A stretch of 64,000 nucleotides of DNA from Terriglobia bacterium (GCA_021325175.1 JAJPHS010000052.1:1-64000), one strand, 5' to 3'; positions 17,658 to 26,106 are shown, counted from the first letter of the stretch. Notes: generated by a model from the letters alone, not told the origin. Made by a program: numbers and translations.

Positions 17658-18461
17658 ATGAGAACAAAGCTAGAAAGTTCGGGCGTAAAAAAATCGCGCG
17701 CCAAGCTGGAGCACTACACTCCTAATCCGGCGCCGAATCCGGCGATGGTGCGGAGGCAGTTGGAGAAGATTTTGTCCTCAGCGCGTTTCAGGCGATGCGA
17801 GCGGATGAGCCGATTCCTGCGCGTGCTGGTCGAATACGTCCTGGAAAACGACGGCGCCCCCACGGCGCGGGATATCGCCGCGCGAGTTTTCGATAAGCGT
17901 GATTTCGATTCTCGAATCGATCCCATCGTCCGAGTGGAGGCGCGCCGCCTGCGCAAGCTGTTATCGGAATATTACGAAAGCGAGGGCGCGCGCGACCACA
18001 TCGTGATCGCGCTGCCGCGCGGGGCTTACCGGCCCAGTTTTACGCGTCAAAGCGTGCGCTCCGTTGCCTTGAAGTCGATTGCGGTGCTGCCGTTTGTGAA
18101 CATGACCAACGACGAAAGCCGCGAAGCGTTCTGCGAGGGCGTGACCGAGGAGTTGATCAACGCGCTGACGCGCATGGACGATCTGAAAATCGCGGCCCGC
18201 ACCTCGGCATTTCAATATAAAGATCCCCATGATGTTCGCGATATCGCCAAGGACCTCGGCGTCGCGGCGGTGATGGAAGGCAGCGTGCGCGTGGCCGATG
18301 ACAAAATCCGAGTTACCGCGCAGCTCAGCGACGCCGCCGATGGATTTCATCTCTGGTCGGAGACGTTTGACGCGGCGTTCGAGGAAACTTTCCTGCTTCA
18401 GGAGCAGTTGGCGCGGCAGATCGCGGCGATCACCGGGCGCAAGCTGCATGGCGCCGGGTAG
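17658..18461 (+). CDS. Winged-helix regulator with TolB-like (FlgO/adenylate-cyclase-associated) domain
   Basis: ATG 17658 chosen because GGAG lies 7 bases upstream; the track start at 17598 has none. 267 residues. The N-terminal part ('RMSRFLRVLVEYVLENDG', 'DIAARVFDKRDFDSRIDPIVRVEARRLRKLLSEYY', 'IALPRGAYRPSF') is the DNA-binding-like module often found in acidobacterial and rhizobial regulators. The second half ('SIAVLPFVNMTNDESREAFCEGVTEELINAL', 'VMEGSVRVADDKIRVTAQLSDAADGFHLWSETFD') is the TolB-like N-terminal domain that usually precedes TPR repeats. Here the protein ends right after that domain, so the TPR sensor is missing. No membrane segment. Target unknown. Confidence 0.8.
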   Translation: MRTKLESSGVKKSRAKLEHYTPNPAPNPAMVRRQLEKILSSARFRRCERMSRFLRVLVEYVLENDGAPTARDIAARVFDKRDFDSRIDPIVRVEARRLRKLLSEYYESEGARDHIVIALPRGAYRPSFTRQSVRSVALKSIAVLPFVNMTNDESREAFCEGVTEELINALTRMDDLKIAARTSAFQYKDPHDVRDIAKDLGVAAVMEGSVRVADDKIRVTAQLSDAADGFHLWSETFDAAFEETFLLQEQLARQIAAITGRKLHGAG

Positions 18462-18491
18462 CAGGGCTTCAATCTGCGAAAATAAATCGAG

Positions 18492-19496
18492 ATGTTTCCC
18501 ACGGAATATTGCGCCGGAGGCGTGCGAATCGCGCCCGCGACCGTTCTTGCTCCGATGGCCGGCGTCACGGATACGGTATTTCGCCGCCTCATAAGGGCGC
18601 AAGGCGGCTGCGGGCTGATCATGACCGAGTTCACGTCCAGCCACGGCGTGGTCGCGAGCGCACGCGCGACCAAGCCGACGCGCACTTTTCGTTATCTCTA
18701 TTTCGAGCCGGATGAGCATCCGATCGCCGCGCAGCTTTTCGGCTCCGATCCGGCGGTGATGGCGGAGGCGGCGCGCTACTGCCAGGATCTGGGCTTCGAT
18801 ATTGTGGACATCAATTTCGGCTGCCCGGTAAAGAAAGTGGTGACGTGCAACGGAGGGTCCGGGCTGCTGCGCGATCTGCCGTTGGTGGAGCGGATTTTAC
18901 GCTCGGTCCGCGCGGCGATTACGATTCCCCTGACCATGAAATTCCGCGCGGGATGGAACGATCGCGAGCTGGTAGCCGTGAAGATGGCGAAGATCGCCGA
19001 GGATTGCGGGCTGCAAGCGATCGCACTGCATCCGCGCACGCGCGAGCAGGGCTATAGCGGCCGCGCCGATTGGACCCGCATCGCCGAGGTGAAGGCGGCC
19101 GTCAAAATTCCGGTGATTGGAAACGGCGATATCGTCGCGCCGGAGGATGCCGTGCGCATGGTGAAGGAGACGAGCTGCGACGCGGTGATGATCGGCCGCG
19201 CGGCGTCGTCGAACCCCTGGATTTTCCGCCAGATCGCCGATTATCTCAGCCGCGGAAGCTATAAGATCCCGTGCGAGGAGGAGCGGTATGCGCTGATGCG
19301 GCGCTATTTTGAGATGCTCACCGCGCACGGCTCGCCAGACGCGGCGGGCAAGATGAAGCAGTTCGCGACGTATTTCACGCACGGCGTCCGCAACGGATCG
19401 CGGCTGCGGGCGGAGATTTATCACGCCTCCGATCCCGCGGCGATTTTAAACTGCGTGGATGCGTTTTTCGAAAAGGAATTGAATGCGGCGGCCTGA
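18492..19496 (+). CDS. dusB: tRNA-dihydrouridine synthase, DusB-like
   Basis: 334 residues. FMN-dependent reduction of uridines in tRNA D-loops. Family landmarks: 'VLAPMAGVTDTVFRRLIR' at the N-terminus, 'DINFGCPVKKVV' followed by the catalytic cysteine in 'TCNGGSGLLRD', 'LTMKFRAGW', 'ALHPRTREQGYSGRADW', 'VIGNGDI', and 'AVMIGRAASSNPWIF'. The catalytic segment is 'VVTCNGGSG' where many DusB have 'V...GAGSAL', a mild variation. The start lies 30 bases after the regulator gene on the same strand. In some bacteria dusB is joined to fis; no fis is seen here. Confidence 0.93.
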   Translation: MFPTEYCAGGVRIAPATVLAPMAGVTDTVFRRLIRAQGGCGLIMTEFTSSHGVVASARATKPTRTFRYLYFEPDEHPIAAQLFGSDPAVMAEAARYCQDLGFDIVDINFGCPVKKVVTCNGGSGLLRDLPLVERILRSVRAAITIPLTMKFRAGWNDRELVAVKMAKIAEDCGLQAIALHPRTREQGYSGRADWTRIAEVKAAVKIPVIGNGDIVAPEDAVRMVKETSCDAVMIGRAASSNPWIFRQIADYLSRGSYKIPCEEERYALMRRYFEMLTAHGSPDAAGKMKQFATYFTHGVRNGSRLRAEIYHASDPAAILNCVDAFFEKELNAAA

Positions 19497-19523
19497 CGCT
19501 GCTTCAATTTCCCGGTGATTGAT

Positions 19524-20696
19524 TCACAGGATCGGCGCCGTGGGGGATGAGTCCCGTCCTGCGAAGAACACGCGGCGGCCGCCGAGGTACGCTTCAACAA
19601 TTTCGATTCGCTGATTGATCCGCCGGAAGCGCGCGATATCGGCGCGCTCGCCGCCGCGCAGGCCGCGCTGGCGGGAAACGATGCGGCCGAGGCGGGCGGG
19701 GTTGATCGTCGCCATGGCGATCGCTTCAGTAAGGGTGACGCCGGCGATGCGCATCACGTTGGAGATCGCCTGATCCATGCGCAGGCTCGATCCGGCAAGA
19801 CGCGTGCCGCCACGCAGAACGACGCGATGGTCTTGCTTTAATTCCACCTCCACTTCGCCCAGCCGGTACAGGCCGGGTTCGCACATTGCGGGCATCACGG
19901 CGTCGGTGACCAGGATGCTTCGCTCGATCCCCTTGGCGCGCAGCGCGACGCGCAGAAAATTGTCGGCCAGATGGATGCCATCCACGATGAAGCTGGCGGC
20001 GAGACGGTCCGCGGCGAGCTGATCGAAGATGTAGTTGAATTTCGCAAGCGTCGCGTGCGCGCCGTTGCCGAGATGAGTGGACAACGTTGCGCCGGCGCGG
20101 ATAGCATCCTCGATCTGATCGCGCGAGGCCGACGTATGGCCGATGCTGACCACGACGCCTTCGTTTGTAAGCTGCTCGATGTAGCGCGCCGCCCCCGGCC
20201 ATTCGGGCGAGAGCGTCACCAGGCGAACGTTGCCGCGCGCCGCGTCCTGCCAGCGGCGAAATTCGTCGAGGTCCGGCGGCCGGACCCATTGCCGAGGATG
20301 CGCGCCGCGCGGCCCGTCTTCGGGCGAGATATGCGGTCCTTCGACGTGAAACGCCTCCATTGCGGCGCCGTTTTCCAGCGTCTCACGAGCATCGGCCAGA
20401 TTGCGGAGCGCGGCCGCCATTCGCGCCGGATCGCCGGTGATGACGGTTGGAAAAAAACGCGTGACGCCGGTCGAGAACATCGCCTGGATGGAGCGGGCGA
20501 TCTCCTCGTGCGCCGCCTCAGGCGCGTTGTAATCGACGCCGGCGAAGCCGTTCACCTGAAGATCGATGAAGCCCGGGGCGATCCAGGTGTCTTCTGGTTC
20601 CTGAAGCAGCGGATCGACGTGCTGGATGACGGAATCGAATTCGAGCGAAACCGGCTCGGCCGTGGACACATTGCGGCCGCTACATTTCATCAGCAT
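19524..20696 (-). CDS. nagA: N-acetylglucosamine-6-phosphate deacetylase
   Basis: Start set at ATG 20696, preceded by GGAA 8 bases upstream, rather than the track's GTG at 20720; 390 residues. Metal-dependent amidohydrolase: 'WIAPGFIDLQVNGFAGVDY' , 'MEAFHVEGPHIS' (metal-binding Glu), 'VVSIGHTSAS', 'LSTHLGNGAHA', 'FIVDGIHLADN' and the catalytic Asp in 'ILVTDAVMPA'. The canonical 'HLFNAM' after the second His reads 'HLGNGA' here. Deacetylates GlcNAc-6-P, linking chitin or cell-wall amino sugar use to glycolysis. nagB and a GlcNAc transporter are not in the window, so the gene stands alone. Confidence 0.9.
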   Translation of the reverse strand: MLMKCSGRNVSTAEPVSLEFDSVIQHVDPLLQEPEDTWIAPGFIDLQVNGFAGVDYNAPEAAHEEIARSIQAMFSTGVTRFFPTVITGDPARMAAALRNLADARETLENGAAMEAFHVEGPHISPEDGPRGAHPRQWVRPPDLDEFRRWQDAARGNVRLVTLSPEWPGAARYIEQLTNEGVVVSIGHTSASRDQIEDAIRAGATLSTHLGNGAHATLAKFNYIFDQLAADRLAASFIVDGIHLADNFLRVALRAKGIERSILVTDAVMPAMCEPGLYRLGEVEVELKQDHRVVLRGGTRLAGSSLRMDQAISNVMRIAGVTLTEAIAMATINPARLGRIVSRQRGLRGGERADIARFRRINQRIEIVEAYLGGRRVFFAGRDSSPTAPIL

Positions 20697-20827
20697 TTTG
20701 TTTTTCCACAGTATTCCCACACCGGCGCGGCCCTAAGTTCGCAAAGCCGTGAGGGAAAGAGCTGTTGAAATTCACCGTTTCACTCTGGCCATCCAGGCCA
20801 TCTCCTGATAAAACTATGTCAACAAGA

Positions 20828-20895
20828 TTCTGCGGGAAACCGGGTTGGCGAGCCAGTCTCGGGGGAGGTGGCCGCGCGGCCCGGTTTCCGCAGAA
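20828..20895. repeat. Long imperfect inverted repeat between ilvE and nagA
   Basis: TTCTGCGGGAAACCGGG (20828-20844) pairs with CCCGGTTTCCGCAGAA (20880-20895), a 16-bp stem with one bulged base, around a 35-base loop that holds a further GC palindrome (GGCCGCGCGGCC). It lies directly downstream of ilvE on the minus strand. No T-run follows on that strand, so it is not a classical intrinsic terminator. REP-like element or mRNA 3' stabiliser are options; no second copy was noticed in the window. Confidence 0.6.
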
Positions 20896-20913
20896 GATTG
20901 ATCCCCCGGAACG

Positions 20914-21858
20914 TTACTTCGCGGCGCCCACAGGTTGCGCCACCGGCGACAGCCAGCCAAAGCGATCGGCCTTCTTGCCTTCCACAATGTCGAAAAATTC
21001 GCGTTGCAGGCGTTCCGTGATGGGGCCGCGCTTACCCTTGCCGATTTCGATGCGGTCCACCGAGCGGACCGGCGTGATTTCGACTGCGGTGCCGCAGAAG
21101 AAGATCTCGTCGGCGATGTACAGCGCCTCGCGCGGGATCAGCGCTTCGCTGACCGGAATATCGAGCGAGCGGGCGATCTGGATCACGGTGTCGCGCGTGA
21201 TTCCCGGCAGAACGCTTGCCCCCAGCGGCGGCGTGATCAGTTTGCCGTCGCGAATCAAAAACAGGTTTTCGCCGGAGCCTTCGCTCACGTAGCCGGAGGC
21301 GTCCAGCGCGATGCCCTCGCTGTATCCGTTGACCTCGGCTTCCATGCGGATCAACTGTGAATTCATGTAATTCCCGCCGGCTTTGGACAGCGCCGGCAGC
21401 GTGTTGGGAGCCATGCGCGTCCAGCTTGAAACGCACGCGTCCACGCCCTTTTCCAGCGACTCGCCGCCCAGATATTTGCCCCAGGTCCAACAGGCGATGT
21501 AGGTTTCGATGGGATTGTCCTTGGTCGGCATCACCCCGAGATTGCCGTAGCCGCGCAGCACCAGCGGACGAATGTAGCAGGCGTCCATCTTGTTGACGCG
21601 CACGACTTCCGCCATGGCGTTGCAGATCTCGTCGATCGAGTACGGAATTTGGATGCGATAAATCCGGGCCGAATCGCGAAGGCGGCGGGCGTGCTCGCGG
21701 GCGCGGAAAATGGCCGGTCCGGACGCGGTCGCGTAACAGCGGACCCCTTCAAATACGGAACTGCCGTAGCTGGTGACATGCGCCAGAACATGGATTTTCG
21801 CGTCGTTCCAGTGGATGAGCTTCCCGTTATGCCAGATTTTTTCGGTTGGATTTATCAT
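20914..21858 (-). CDS. ilvE: Branched-chain amino acid aminotransferase
   Basis: Start at ATG 21858 ('MINPTEKIWHNGKLI'); the track's 65-residue N-terminal extension is not family-like, and a TATAAT box sits inside it. 314 residues. Fold-type IV PLP enzyme: 'SSVFEGVRCY', 'YIRPLVLRGYG', Schiff-base K159 in 'LPALSKAGGNYMNS', and 'EIFFCGTAVEITPVRSVD'. Catalyses the last step of Val, Leu and Ile synthesis. No other ilv or leu genes are adjacent. Transcription probably starts very near the ATG (see the -10 box). Confidence 0.95.
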   Translation of the reverse strand: MINPTEKIWHNGKLIHWNDAKIHVLAHVTSYGSSVFEGVRCYATASGPAIFRAREHARRLRDSARIYRIQIPYSIDEICNAMAEVVRVNKMDACYIRPLVLRGYGNLGVMPTKDNPIETYIACWTWGKYLGGESLEKGVDACVSSWTRMAPNTLPALSKAGGNYMNSQLIRMEAEVNGYSEGIALDASGYVSEGSGENLFLIRDGKLITPPLGASVLPGITRDTVIQIARSLDIPVSEALIPREALYIADEIFFCGTAVEITPVRSVDRIEIGKGKRGPITERLQREFFDIVEGKKADRFGWLSPVAQPVGAAK

Positions 21859-21864
21859 GACCGA

Positions 21865-21870
21865 ATTATA
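21865..21870 (-). promoter_or_regulatory. Consensus -10 box (TATAAT) for ilvE
   Basis: On the minus strand a perfect TATAAT ends 6 bases before the ilvE ATG. A transcript starting 5-8 bases later would begin at or next to the start codon, i.e. leaderless. No consensus -35 was seen 16-18 bases upstream. Confidence 0.6.
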
Positions 21871-21949
21871 GCCTGATCCGGACGGAACATTATCGCCGCG
21901 GGACACGCCACTGAAAACGCCGCCGAACACCGGGCGCGCGCCGCGCGTT

Positions 21950-22621
21950 GTGGGAAAATCAGGAATTGATGCGAACTCGCCGGGGCTTTTTCGCTTGAGC
22001 TGGGACGCGCTGCTGTTCGACTTTGACGGCGTTCTGGCCGATACCGAACCCATTCACTTTGCCTGCTGGCGCGAGCTTCTTCATCCGTTCGGGATTCATC
22101 TTGAATGGGATTATTACCAGCGAAACTGCGTCGGCGTTTCGGACCGGCAGATGGTGGAGCGGCTGGCCAGCGCACACCATCCGCCGATTCCCTGGGAAGA
22201 CGTCTGGCCGCAATATCAGCGGAAACAACCGATGTTTCGCGAAAGATTGATGGCCGATCCGCCGTTTTTGCAAGAGACGCTCGATTGCATACGGGAGCTG
22301 TCGGGACGGTACAAGCTGGCCGTGGTTTCTTCCAGCTCCCGGACGGAGGTCGAGCCGCCGATCGCGCGCGCGGGAATTCGCGACTGCTTTCGGGCGTTCG
22401 TCTGCGGCCGCGAGGTTCCGAACCTGAAGCCAGCGCCCGATCCTTATTTAAAAGCCGCGGAATTGCTTGCTGCGCGGCGGCCTTTGGTGATCGAAGATTC
22501 CGACGCGGGCGTCGCCAGCGGAAAAGCGGCGGGATTCGATGTTTTGCGGGTTTCCGGGGCGGATCGGGTGGCGGAAGAACTACGCGCGATTCTTGCCAGG
22601 CCACAAATTGTGCAGCCGTGA
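21950..22621 (+). CDS. HAD-superfamily hydrolase, beta-phosphoglucomutase-like
   Basis: 223 residues from GTG 21950; a TTG at 21995 just before the fold begins is an equally possible start. HAD motif I 'LLFDFDGVLADTEP' with both aspartates, motif II 'AVVSSSSRTE', lysine in 'EVPNLKPAPDPYL', and motif III 'PLVIEDSDAGVASGKAAG' are all intact. A helical cap of the subclass I type fills about residues 35-100. Small sugar phosphates or phosphoglycolate are typical substrates; none can be named. It is divergent from ilvE. Confidence 0.85.
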   Translation: MGKSGIDANSPGLFRLSWDALLFDFDGVLADTEPIHFACWRELLHPFGIHLEWDYYQRNCVGVSDRQMVERLASAHHPPIPWEDVWPQYQRKQPMFRERLMADPPFLQETLDCIRELSGRYKLAVVSSSSRTEVEPPIARAGIRDCFRAFVCGREVPNLKPAPDPYLKAAELLAARRPLVIEDSDAGVASGKAAGFDVLRVSGADRVAEELRAILARPQIVQP

Positions 22622-22697
22622 TAGAATAAACATTACGTTCGTGCAACCAAGTTTCGGCGTCTCACTAGTGAGCCGGTCCGCTCGCGTGGGTCAGTTA

Positions 22698-23546
22698 ATG
22701 AAAGATTACCTGGAGCTTACCAAGCCTCGGATCACTGTTTTCATTTTGATGAGCACGGCGATCGGGTTCTTGTGTGCGGGCCATTTCGCGGGCGCCTGGA
22801 CGCTTTTTCATGCCCTGCTCGGCACCGGGCTGATGGCGAGCGGGACGGCCGCGTTGAATCAGTGGTATGAGCGCGAGGCCGACGCCAAAATGCAGCGCAC
22901 CAAAGCCCGGCCGATTCCCTCCGGGCGGGTGATCGAATCGCGCGCGTTCTGGTTCGGCGTGGCGCTGTCGATCGCCGGATTTTTCGATCTGTGGATCGGC
23001 GCGAATCTGCTTGCGGGATTGCTCGGCTTGTTCACGCTGGTCAGTTATCTGTTTGTGTACACGCCGATGAAGCGGCGCTCGCCGCATTCGACCACGGTCG
23101 GCGCGATTCCCGGCGCGATGCCTCCGCTGATTGGATTCGCCGCGGCGGCGGCAACGCTGAGCCCGCTGGCGTGGGTCCTTTACGGCATTTTGTTTCTGTG
23201 GCAGTTCCCGCATTTTTACGCGATCGCGTGGATGTATCGCGAGGATTACGCCAAGGCGGGAATCCGCATGCTGCCGGTGGTCGAGCCGGATGGCGAATCG
23301 ACCGCGCGGCGGATCGTTTTGTTTTCGCTGGCGCTGGTTCCGGTGAGCGTGCTGCCGCGATTTGTCGGAGACGCGGGCAATGTTTATCTGATTGGCGCGC
23401 TGGCGCTGGGTTTTTATTTTTTGCTGGCGGGCGCTCGCGCCGCTTTCGATCGCACCCGGCCGCGAGCCCGTCAGGTTTTGCTGGCGAGCGTTGTTTATCT
23501 TCCGCTGTTATATGGCCTCCTGGTTTTGGACCGTCCCGGTTTGTAG
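22698..23546 (+). CDS. ctaB: Protoheme IX farnesyltransferase (heme O synthase)
   Basis: Start at ATG 22698 ('MKDYLELTKPRITV'), the usual N-terminus; the track's extra 53 residues overlap the HAD gene. 282 residues with about eight membrane helices. The polyprenyl-diphosphate site 'NQWYEREADAKMQRTKARPIPSGR' and the second conserved loop 'YREDYAKAGIRMLPV' are both present. It farnesylates heme B to heme O for terminal oxidases. The following sco and DUF420 genes make an oxidase-assembly operon; sco begins inside the 3' end of ctaB. Oxidase subunit genes and heme A synthase are not in the window. Confidence 0.93.
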   Translation: MKDYLELTKPRITVFILMSTAIGFLCAGHFAGAWTLFHALLGTGLMASGTAALNQWYEREADAKMQRTKARPIPSGRVIESRAFWFGVALSIAGFFDLWIGANLLAGLLGLFTLVSYLFVYTPMKRRSPHSTTVGAIPGAMPPLIGFAAAAATLSPLAWVLYGILFLWQFPHFYAIAWMYREDYAKAGIRMLPVVEPDGESTARRIVLFSLALVPVSVLPRFVGDAGNVYLIGALALGFYFLLAGARAAFDRTRPRARQVLLASVVYLPLLYGLLVLDRPGL

Positions 23547-24078
23547 CTTCGCCATTTTGACCGGCTGCGCCGCGCGCGCGGGCCTGCCGACCTATTCGAG
23601 CGTTCCCGATTTCACACTCACCGATCAGACCGGCGCCCGCTTTGAGAGCGCGGCGAAGCTGCGCGGGCAGGTCTGGATCGCCGATTTTATTTATACGACG
23701 TGCCCCGGTCCGTGCCCGCGCATGAGCTCGCAGATGCATCAGGTGGAAAATGCGTTGGCCGGAATCGATGGCGTGCGGCTGGTTTCCTTCACGGTCGATC
23801 CGGAGCATGATACGCCTGCGGTGCTGGCGCAATACGCGGATCGATTCGGGGCCAAGACCGGCGTCTGGTATTTTCTAACCGGATCGCGCGACACATTGCA
23901 GCATTTGTGCCGGGATGCCTTCCTGCTCGGCAATGTCGACGGATCGCTGGAGCATTCGACGCGCTTTGCCCTGGTGGACCGCTCCGGAAAGATTCGCGGA
24001 TTTTATGAGACGTCGGACGCGGACGCGATCCCGCGCGTGATCGCGGACGCCAAGCGCCTGGCGGCGGAGCGCAGTTGA
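23512..24078 (+). CDS. SCO1/SenC-family copper chaperone lipoprotein
   Basis: ATG 23512 is chosen because it opens a lipoprotein signal ending in the lipobox L-T-G-C ('FAILTGCAARAG'); it overlaps ctaB by 35 bases. 188 residues. Thioredoxin-like Sco fold with the copper site C-x3-C in 'YTTCPGPCPRMSSQM' and the distal His in 'GSLEHSTRFALVD'; 'VSFTVDPEHDTPAVLAQYA' is characteristic. It delivers copper to the CuA centre of cytochrome c oxidase in the periplasm. It is coupled to the DUF420 gene by a 4-base stop/start overlap. Confidence 0.92.
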   Translation: MASWFWTVPVCSFAILTGCAARAGLPTYSSVPDFTLTDQTGARFESAAKLRGQVWIADFIYTTCPGPCPRMSSQMHQVENALAGIDGVRLVSFTVDPEHDTPAVLAQYADRFGAKTGVWYFLTGSRDTLQHLCRDAFLLGNVDGSLEHSTRFALVDRSGKIRGFYETSDADAIPRVIADAKRLAAERS

Positions 24079-24488
24079 CGGTTCACGATCTGCCCGCGAT
24101 CAATGCAGCGCTGAACGCGATCGCGGCGGTGCTGCTGACCCTCGGGTTTGCCTTGATCCGCAACGGCCGGATCGAAGCTCATCGCACGGTGATGATTTCG
24201 GCGTTCGGCGTCTCCGTTCTTTTCCTGATCGGCTACCTGACGTACCATTCGCTGGCGGGCGTGGTTTATTACCGGCACGCCGGCGCGATCCGCCTGGTTT
24301 ATCTGACCATCCTGTTCACGCACACGGTGCTGGCCGCGATCGTGCCGGTGCTGGCGATCATCACGTTAAGCCGCGCGCTGCGGGCGAATTTCAAGCGCCA
24401 CCGCGCGATTGCGCGATGGACCCTGCCGATCTGGCTGTATGTGAGCGTCACCGGCGTGATCGTTTACCTGATGTTGTACCGGTTTTGA
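24075..24488 (+). CDS. DUF420 membrane protein (CtaM/YozB-like oxidase maturation factor)
   Basis: 137 residues, four hydrophobic helices, TTG start overlapping the stop of sco (TTGA). 'RNGRIEAHRTVMISAFGVSVLFLIGYLTYH' and 'HRAIARWTLPIWLYVSVTGVIVYLMLY' match the DUF420 family. In Bacillus a member of this family (CtaM/YozB) is needed for maturation of heme A-type oxidases. Conserved histidines in helices 2-3 (HR, YH, THT) could bind heme or metal. Position after ctaB and sco supports an oxidase-assembly role. Confidence 0.85.
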   Translation: MTVHDLPAINAALNAIAAVLLTLGFALIRNGRIEAHRTVMISAFGVSVLFLIGYLTYHSLAGVVYYRHAGAIRLVYLTILFTHTVLAAIVPVLAIITLSRALRANFKRHRAIARWTLPIWLYVSVTGVIVYLMLYRF

Positions 24489-24562
24489 ACCGCCGCGGCC
24501 TTCCGCCGAGGCAACGCTTCATCCAAACGGAACGTCTAGAATATTCTCTAGGGAGGGTCGCC

Positions 24563-25207
24563 ATGAAGCTTGCTTTTGCCGTGCTGGTGGCCGGTTCCGT
24601 CCTGTTCCAACCCGTTTTCGCGCAGCACGGGGGAACGGGAGGCACAAATGCGGGAGGATCGCGATCGGGCGGTCGCTCTCCGCGGCCGGGCAGGTTTCTC
24701 GCTCCGCCGCCGGTGTCGCATCCGGTGCACGGTCCGGCAGTGGTCGTTCCCTATCCGGTCTTTTACGGGCTTCCTTATTACTGTGATCCGGCATATTGCA
24801 ATCCGGGAGCGGGCGGCGATCGGGCAAGCGGGCCGGCGCCCGCCAATTCCTACGATGATGGCAGCGGATACGGCGCGCCGGGACAAACGCCGGTCGTGAT
24901 CATGAATCAGAGCTTTCAGCCGCCGGTGGCCAATCCGGTGATGCACGACTATTCGAACACGCCGCTTCCGCCTGCGCCGCCCGATCCGAACGCGCCGCGC
25001 GACGATGAGCCGACAATTTATCTGATTGCGATGGCGGACCACTCGATTGTGGCGGCGATCGCCTACTGGGTGGACGGCGATACGCTCGATTACATCACCC
25101 AGGATGGCGATCAGAACCGGGTATCGCTGGCGCTGGTGGATCGCGAATTTTCGCGCAAGTTGAATACGGATCGGGGCCTGGAGTTTCGTCTGCCGGCCGC
25201 CAAATAA
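24563..25207 (+). CDS. Secreted Gly/Pro-rich protein of unknown function
   Basis: Start at ATG 24563, with a strong GGGAGGG ribosome site 5 bases upstream and a signal peptide 'MKLAFAVLVAGSVLFQPVFA'. 214 residues. A Gly/Ser/Pro-rich N-terminal half contains 'YYCDPAYCNPG', two cysteines of unknown use. The C-terminal 65 residues look folded ('TIYLIAMADHSIVAAIAYWVDGDTLDYITQDG'), resembling a short beta-rich module seen in acidobacterial hypothetical proteins. A TAGAAT box at 24537-24542 may be its -10. No function can be given. Confidence 0.7.
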   Translation: MKLAFAVLVAGSVLFQPVFAQHGGTGGTNAGGSRSGGRSPRPGRFLAPPPVSHPVHGPAVVVPYPVFYGLPYYCDPAYCNPGAGGDRASGPAPANSYDDGSGYGAPGQTPVVIMNQSFQPPVANPVMHDYSNTPLPPAPPDPNAPRDDEPTIYLIAMADHSIVAAIAYWVDGDTLDYITQDGDQNRVSLALVDREFSRKLNTDRGLEFRLPAAK

Positions 25208-25217
25208 CGCCGCGGCG

Positions 25218-26027
25218 TCAGATGGCGAGGATACTTTCAAGCTCGGCCGGTTTAATCCTGCGCCCGATGTAAAACGGGCCAAACAGAGCGTAAACGGCGC
25301 TCACTTCATCGAAGCGCATTTCGTAGATGAGCCGCTTGAACACCAGCGGATCGTCGGCGAAAAGATCCACGCCCCACTCCCAATCGTCGAAGCCGATGGA
25401 GCCGGTGATGATCTGCTTCACCGTCCCGGCGTAGCGCCGACCGACCTCGCCGTGCTCCTGCATCTGGCGCTGGCGTTCGGCCATGGGGAGCTGATACCAG
25501 TTTTTCTGCTCGCCGCGCCGGCGGTCCATCGGATAAAAGCAGATGTACTTGTGGGCAGGCATCTCCGGGTAAAGGCGCGGACGCATGGCGTTGCGCTGCC
25601 GCGCCAGGGTCTCCTCGACCGCCGCGTTCCATTCATTGGAGTGCGGCGCGATGCCGCGCTCGGCCAACGAAGCGTAGAGTTTCACCGTCGAATCGTACAG
25701 GCCCAACTCGACGACCGATACGTAGGATGTGGTTTGTTCGAGAAAATCGGAAAGCTCCAGGCGTGAGATGCAGCGTTCGGCGTCGGCGAGCGCATCAAAA
25801 TCGGCGCGGAAATGCACCAGCATCAGATCGCCCTTGTGGCCGAGCATTGAAAAGATGGCCGTTCCGGCGCCTTCCATCCGATCGGCCGCGGCGCTGGCGT
25901 CGCCGAGCAGTTTCCCGCGATCGGCTGCTGGCAGCGCCCGCCAGGCGGGCCATTTCAGGCGGAACATCTGATGCAGGACGCTGGCGCCTTCGAGCGTGAG
26001 CGGCGCCGGAGGAAGATTCGTTTCCAT
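25218..26027 (-). CDS. hemQ: Coproheme decarboxylase / chlorite-dismutase-family heme protein
   Basis: Start at ATG 26027, 269 residues; the track's extension lies beyond a TACATT box. C-terminal half 'GRRYAGTVKQIITGSIGFDDWEWGVDLFADDP' and 'YEMRFDEVSAVYALFGPFYIG' are signatures of HemQ. The candidate catalytic Tyr165 is in 'YICFYPMDRRR' and the probable proximal heme His192 in 'QEHGEVGRR'. HemQ completes the coproporphyrin-dependent heme pathway. No other heme-synthesis gene is adjacent, but ctaB is 2 kb away. Chlorite dismutase activity is unlikely because the distal Arg context is not evident. Confidence 0.88.
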   Translation of the reverse strand: METNLPPAPLTLEGASVLHQMFRLKWPAWRALPAADRGKLLGDASAAADRMEGAGTAIFSMLGHKGDLMLVHFRADFDALADAERCISRLELSDFLEQTTSYVSVVELGLYDSTVKLYASLAERGIAPHSNEWNAAVEETLARQRNAMRPRLYPEMPAHKYICFYPMDRRRGEQKNWYQLPMAERQRQMQEHGEVGRRYAGTVKQIITGSIGFDDWEWGVDLFADDPLVFKRLIYEMRFDEVSAVYALFGPFYIGRRIKPAELESILAI

Positions 26028-26034
26028 ATTCCTC

Positions 26035-26040
26035 AATGTA
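26035..26040 (-). promoter_or_regulatory. Putative -10 box (TACATT) for hemQ
   Basis: Minus-strand TACATT ends 7 bases before the hemQ ATG; no -35 consensus identified. Part of the leaderless-type pattern. Confidence 0.35.
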
Positions 26041-26090
26041 CAGGGTTGCAACAGGACGGCGTACAAACAAGCTGGATCGGGCGAGCGTGT

Positions 26091-26096
26091 TAAACT
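26091..26096 (+). promoter_or_regulatory. Putative -10 box (TAAACT) for zinc-ribbon protein
   Basis: TAAACT ends 10 bases upstream of ATG 26107, without a ribosome site between. Confidence 0.35.
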
Positions 26097-26106
26097 GAAA
26101 TTGCTC

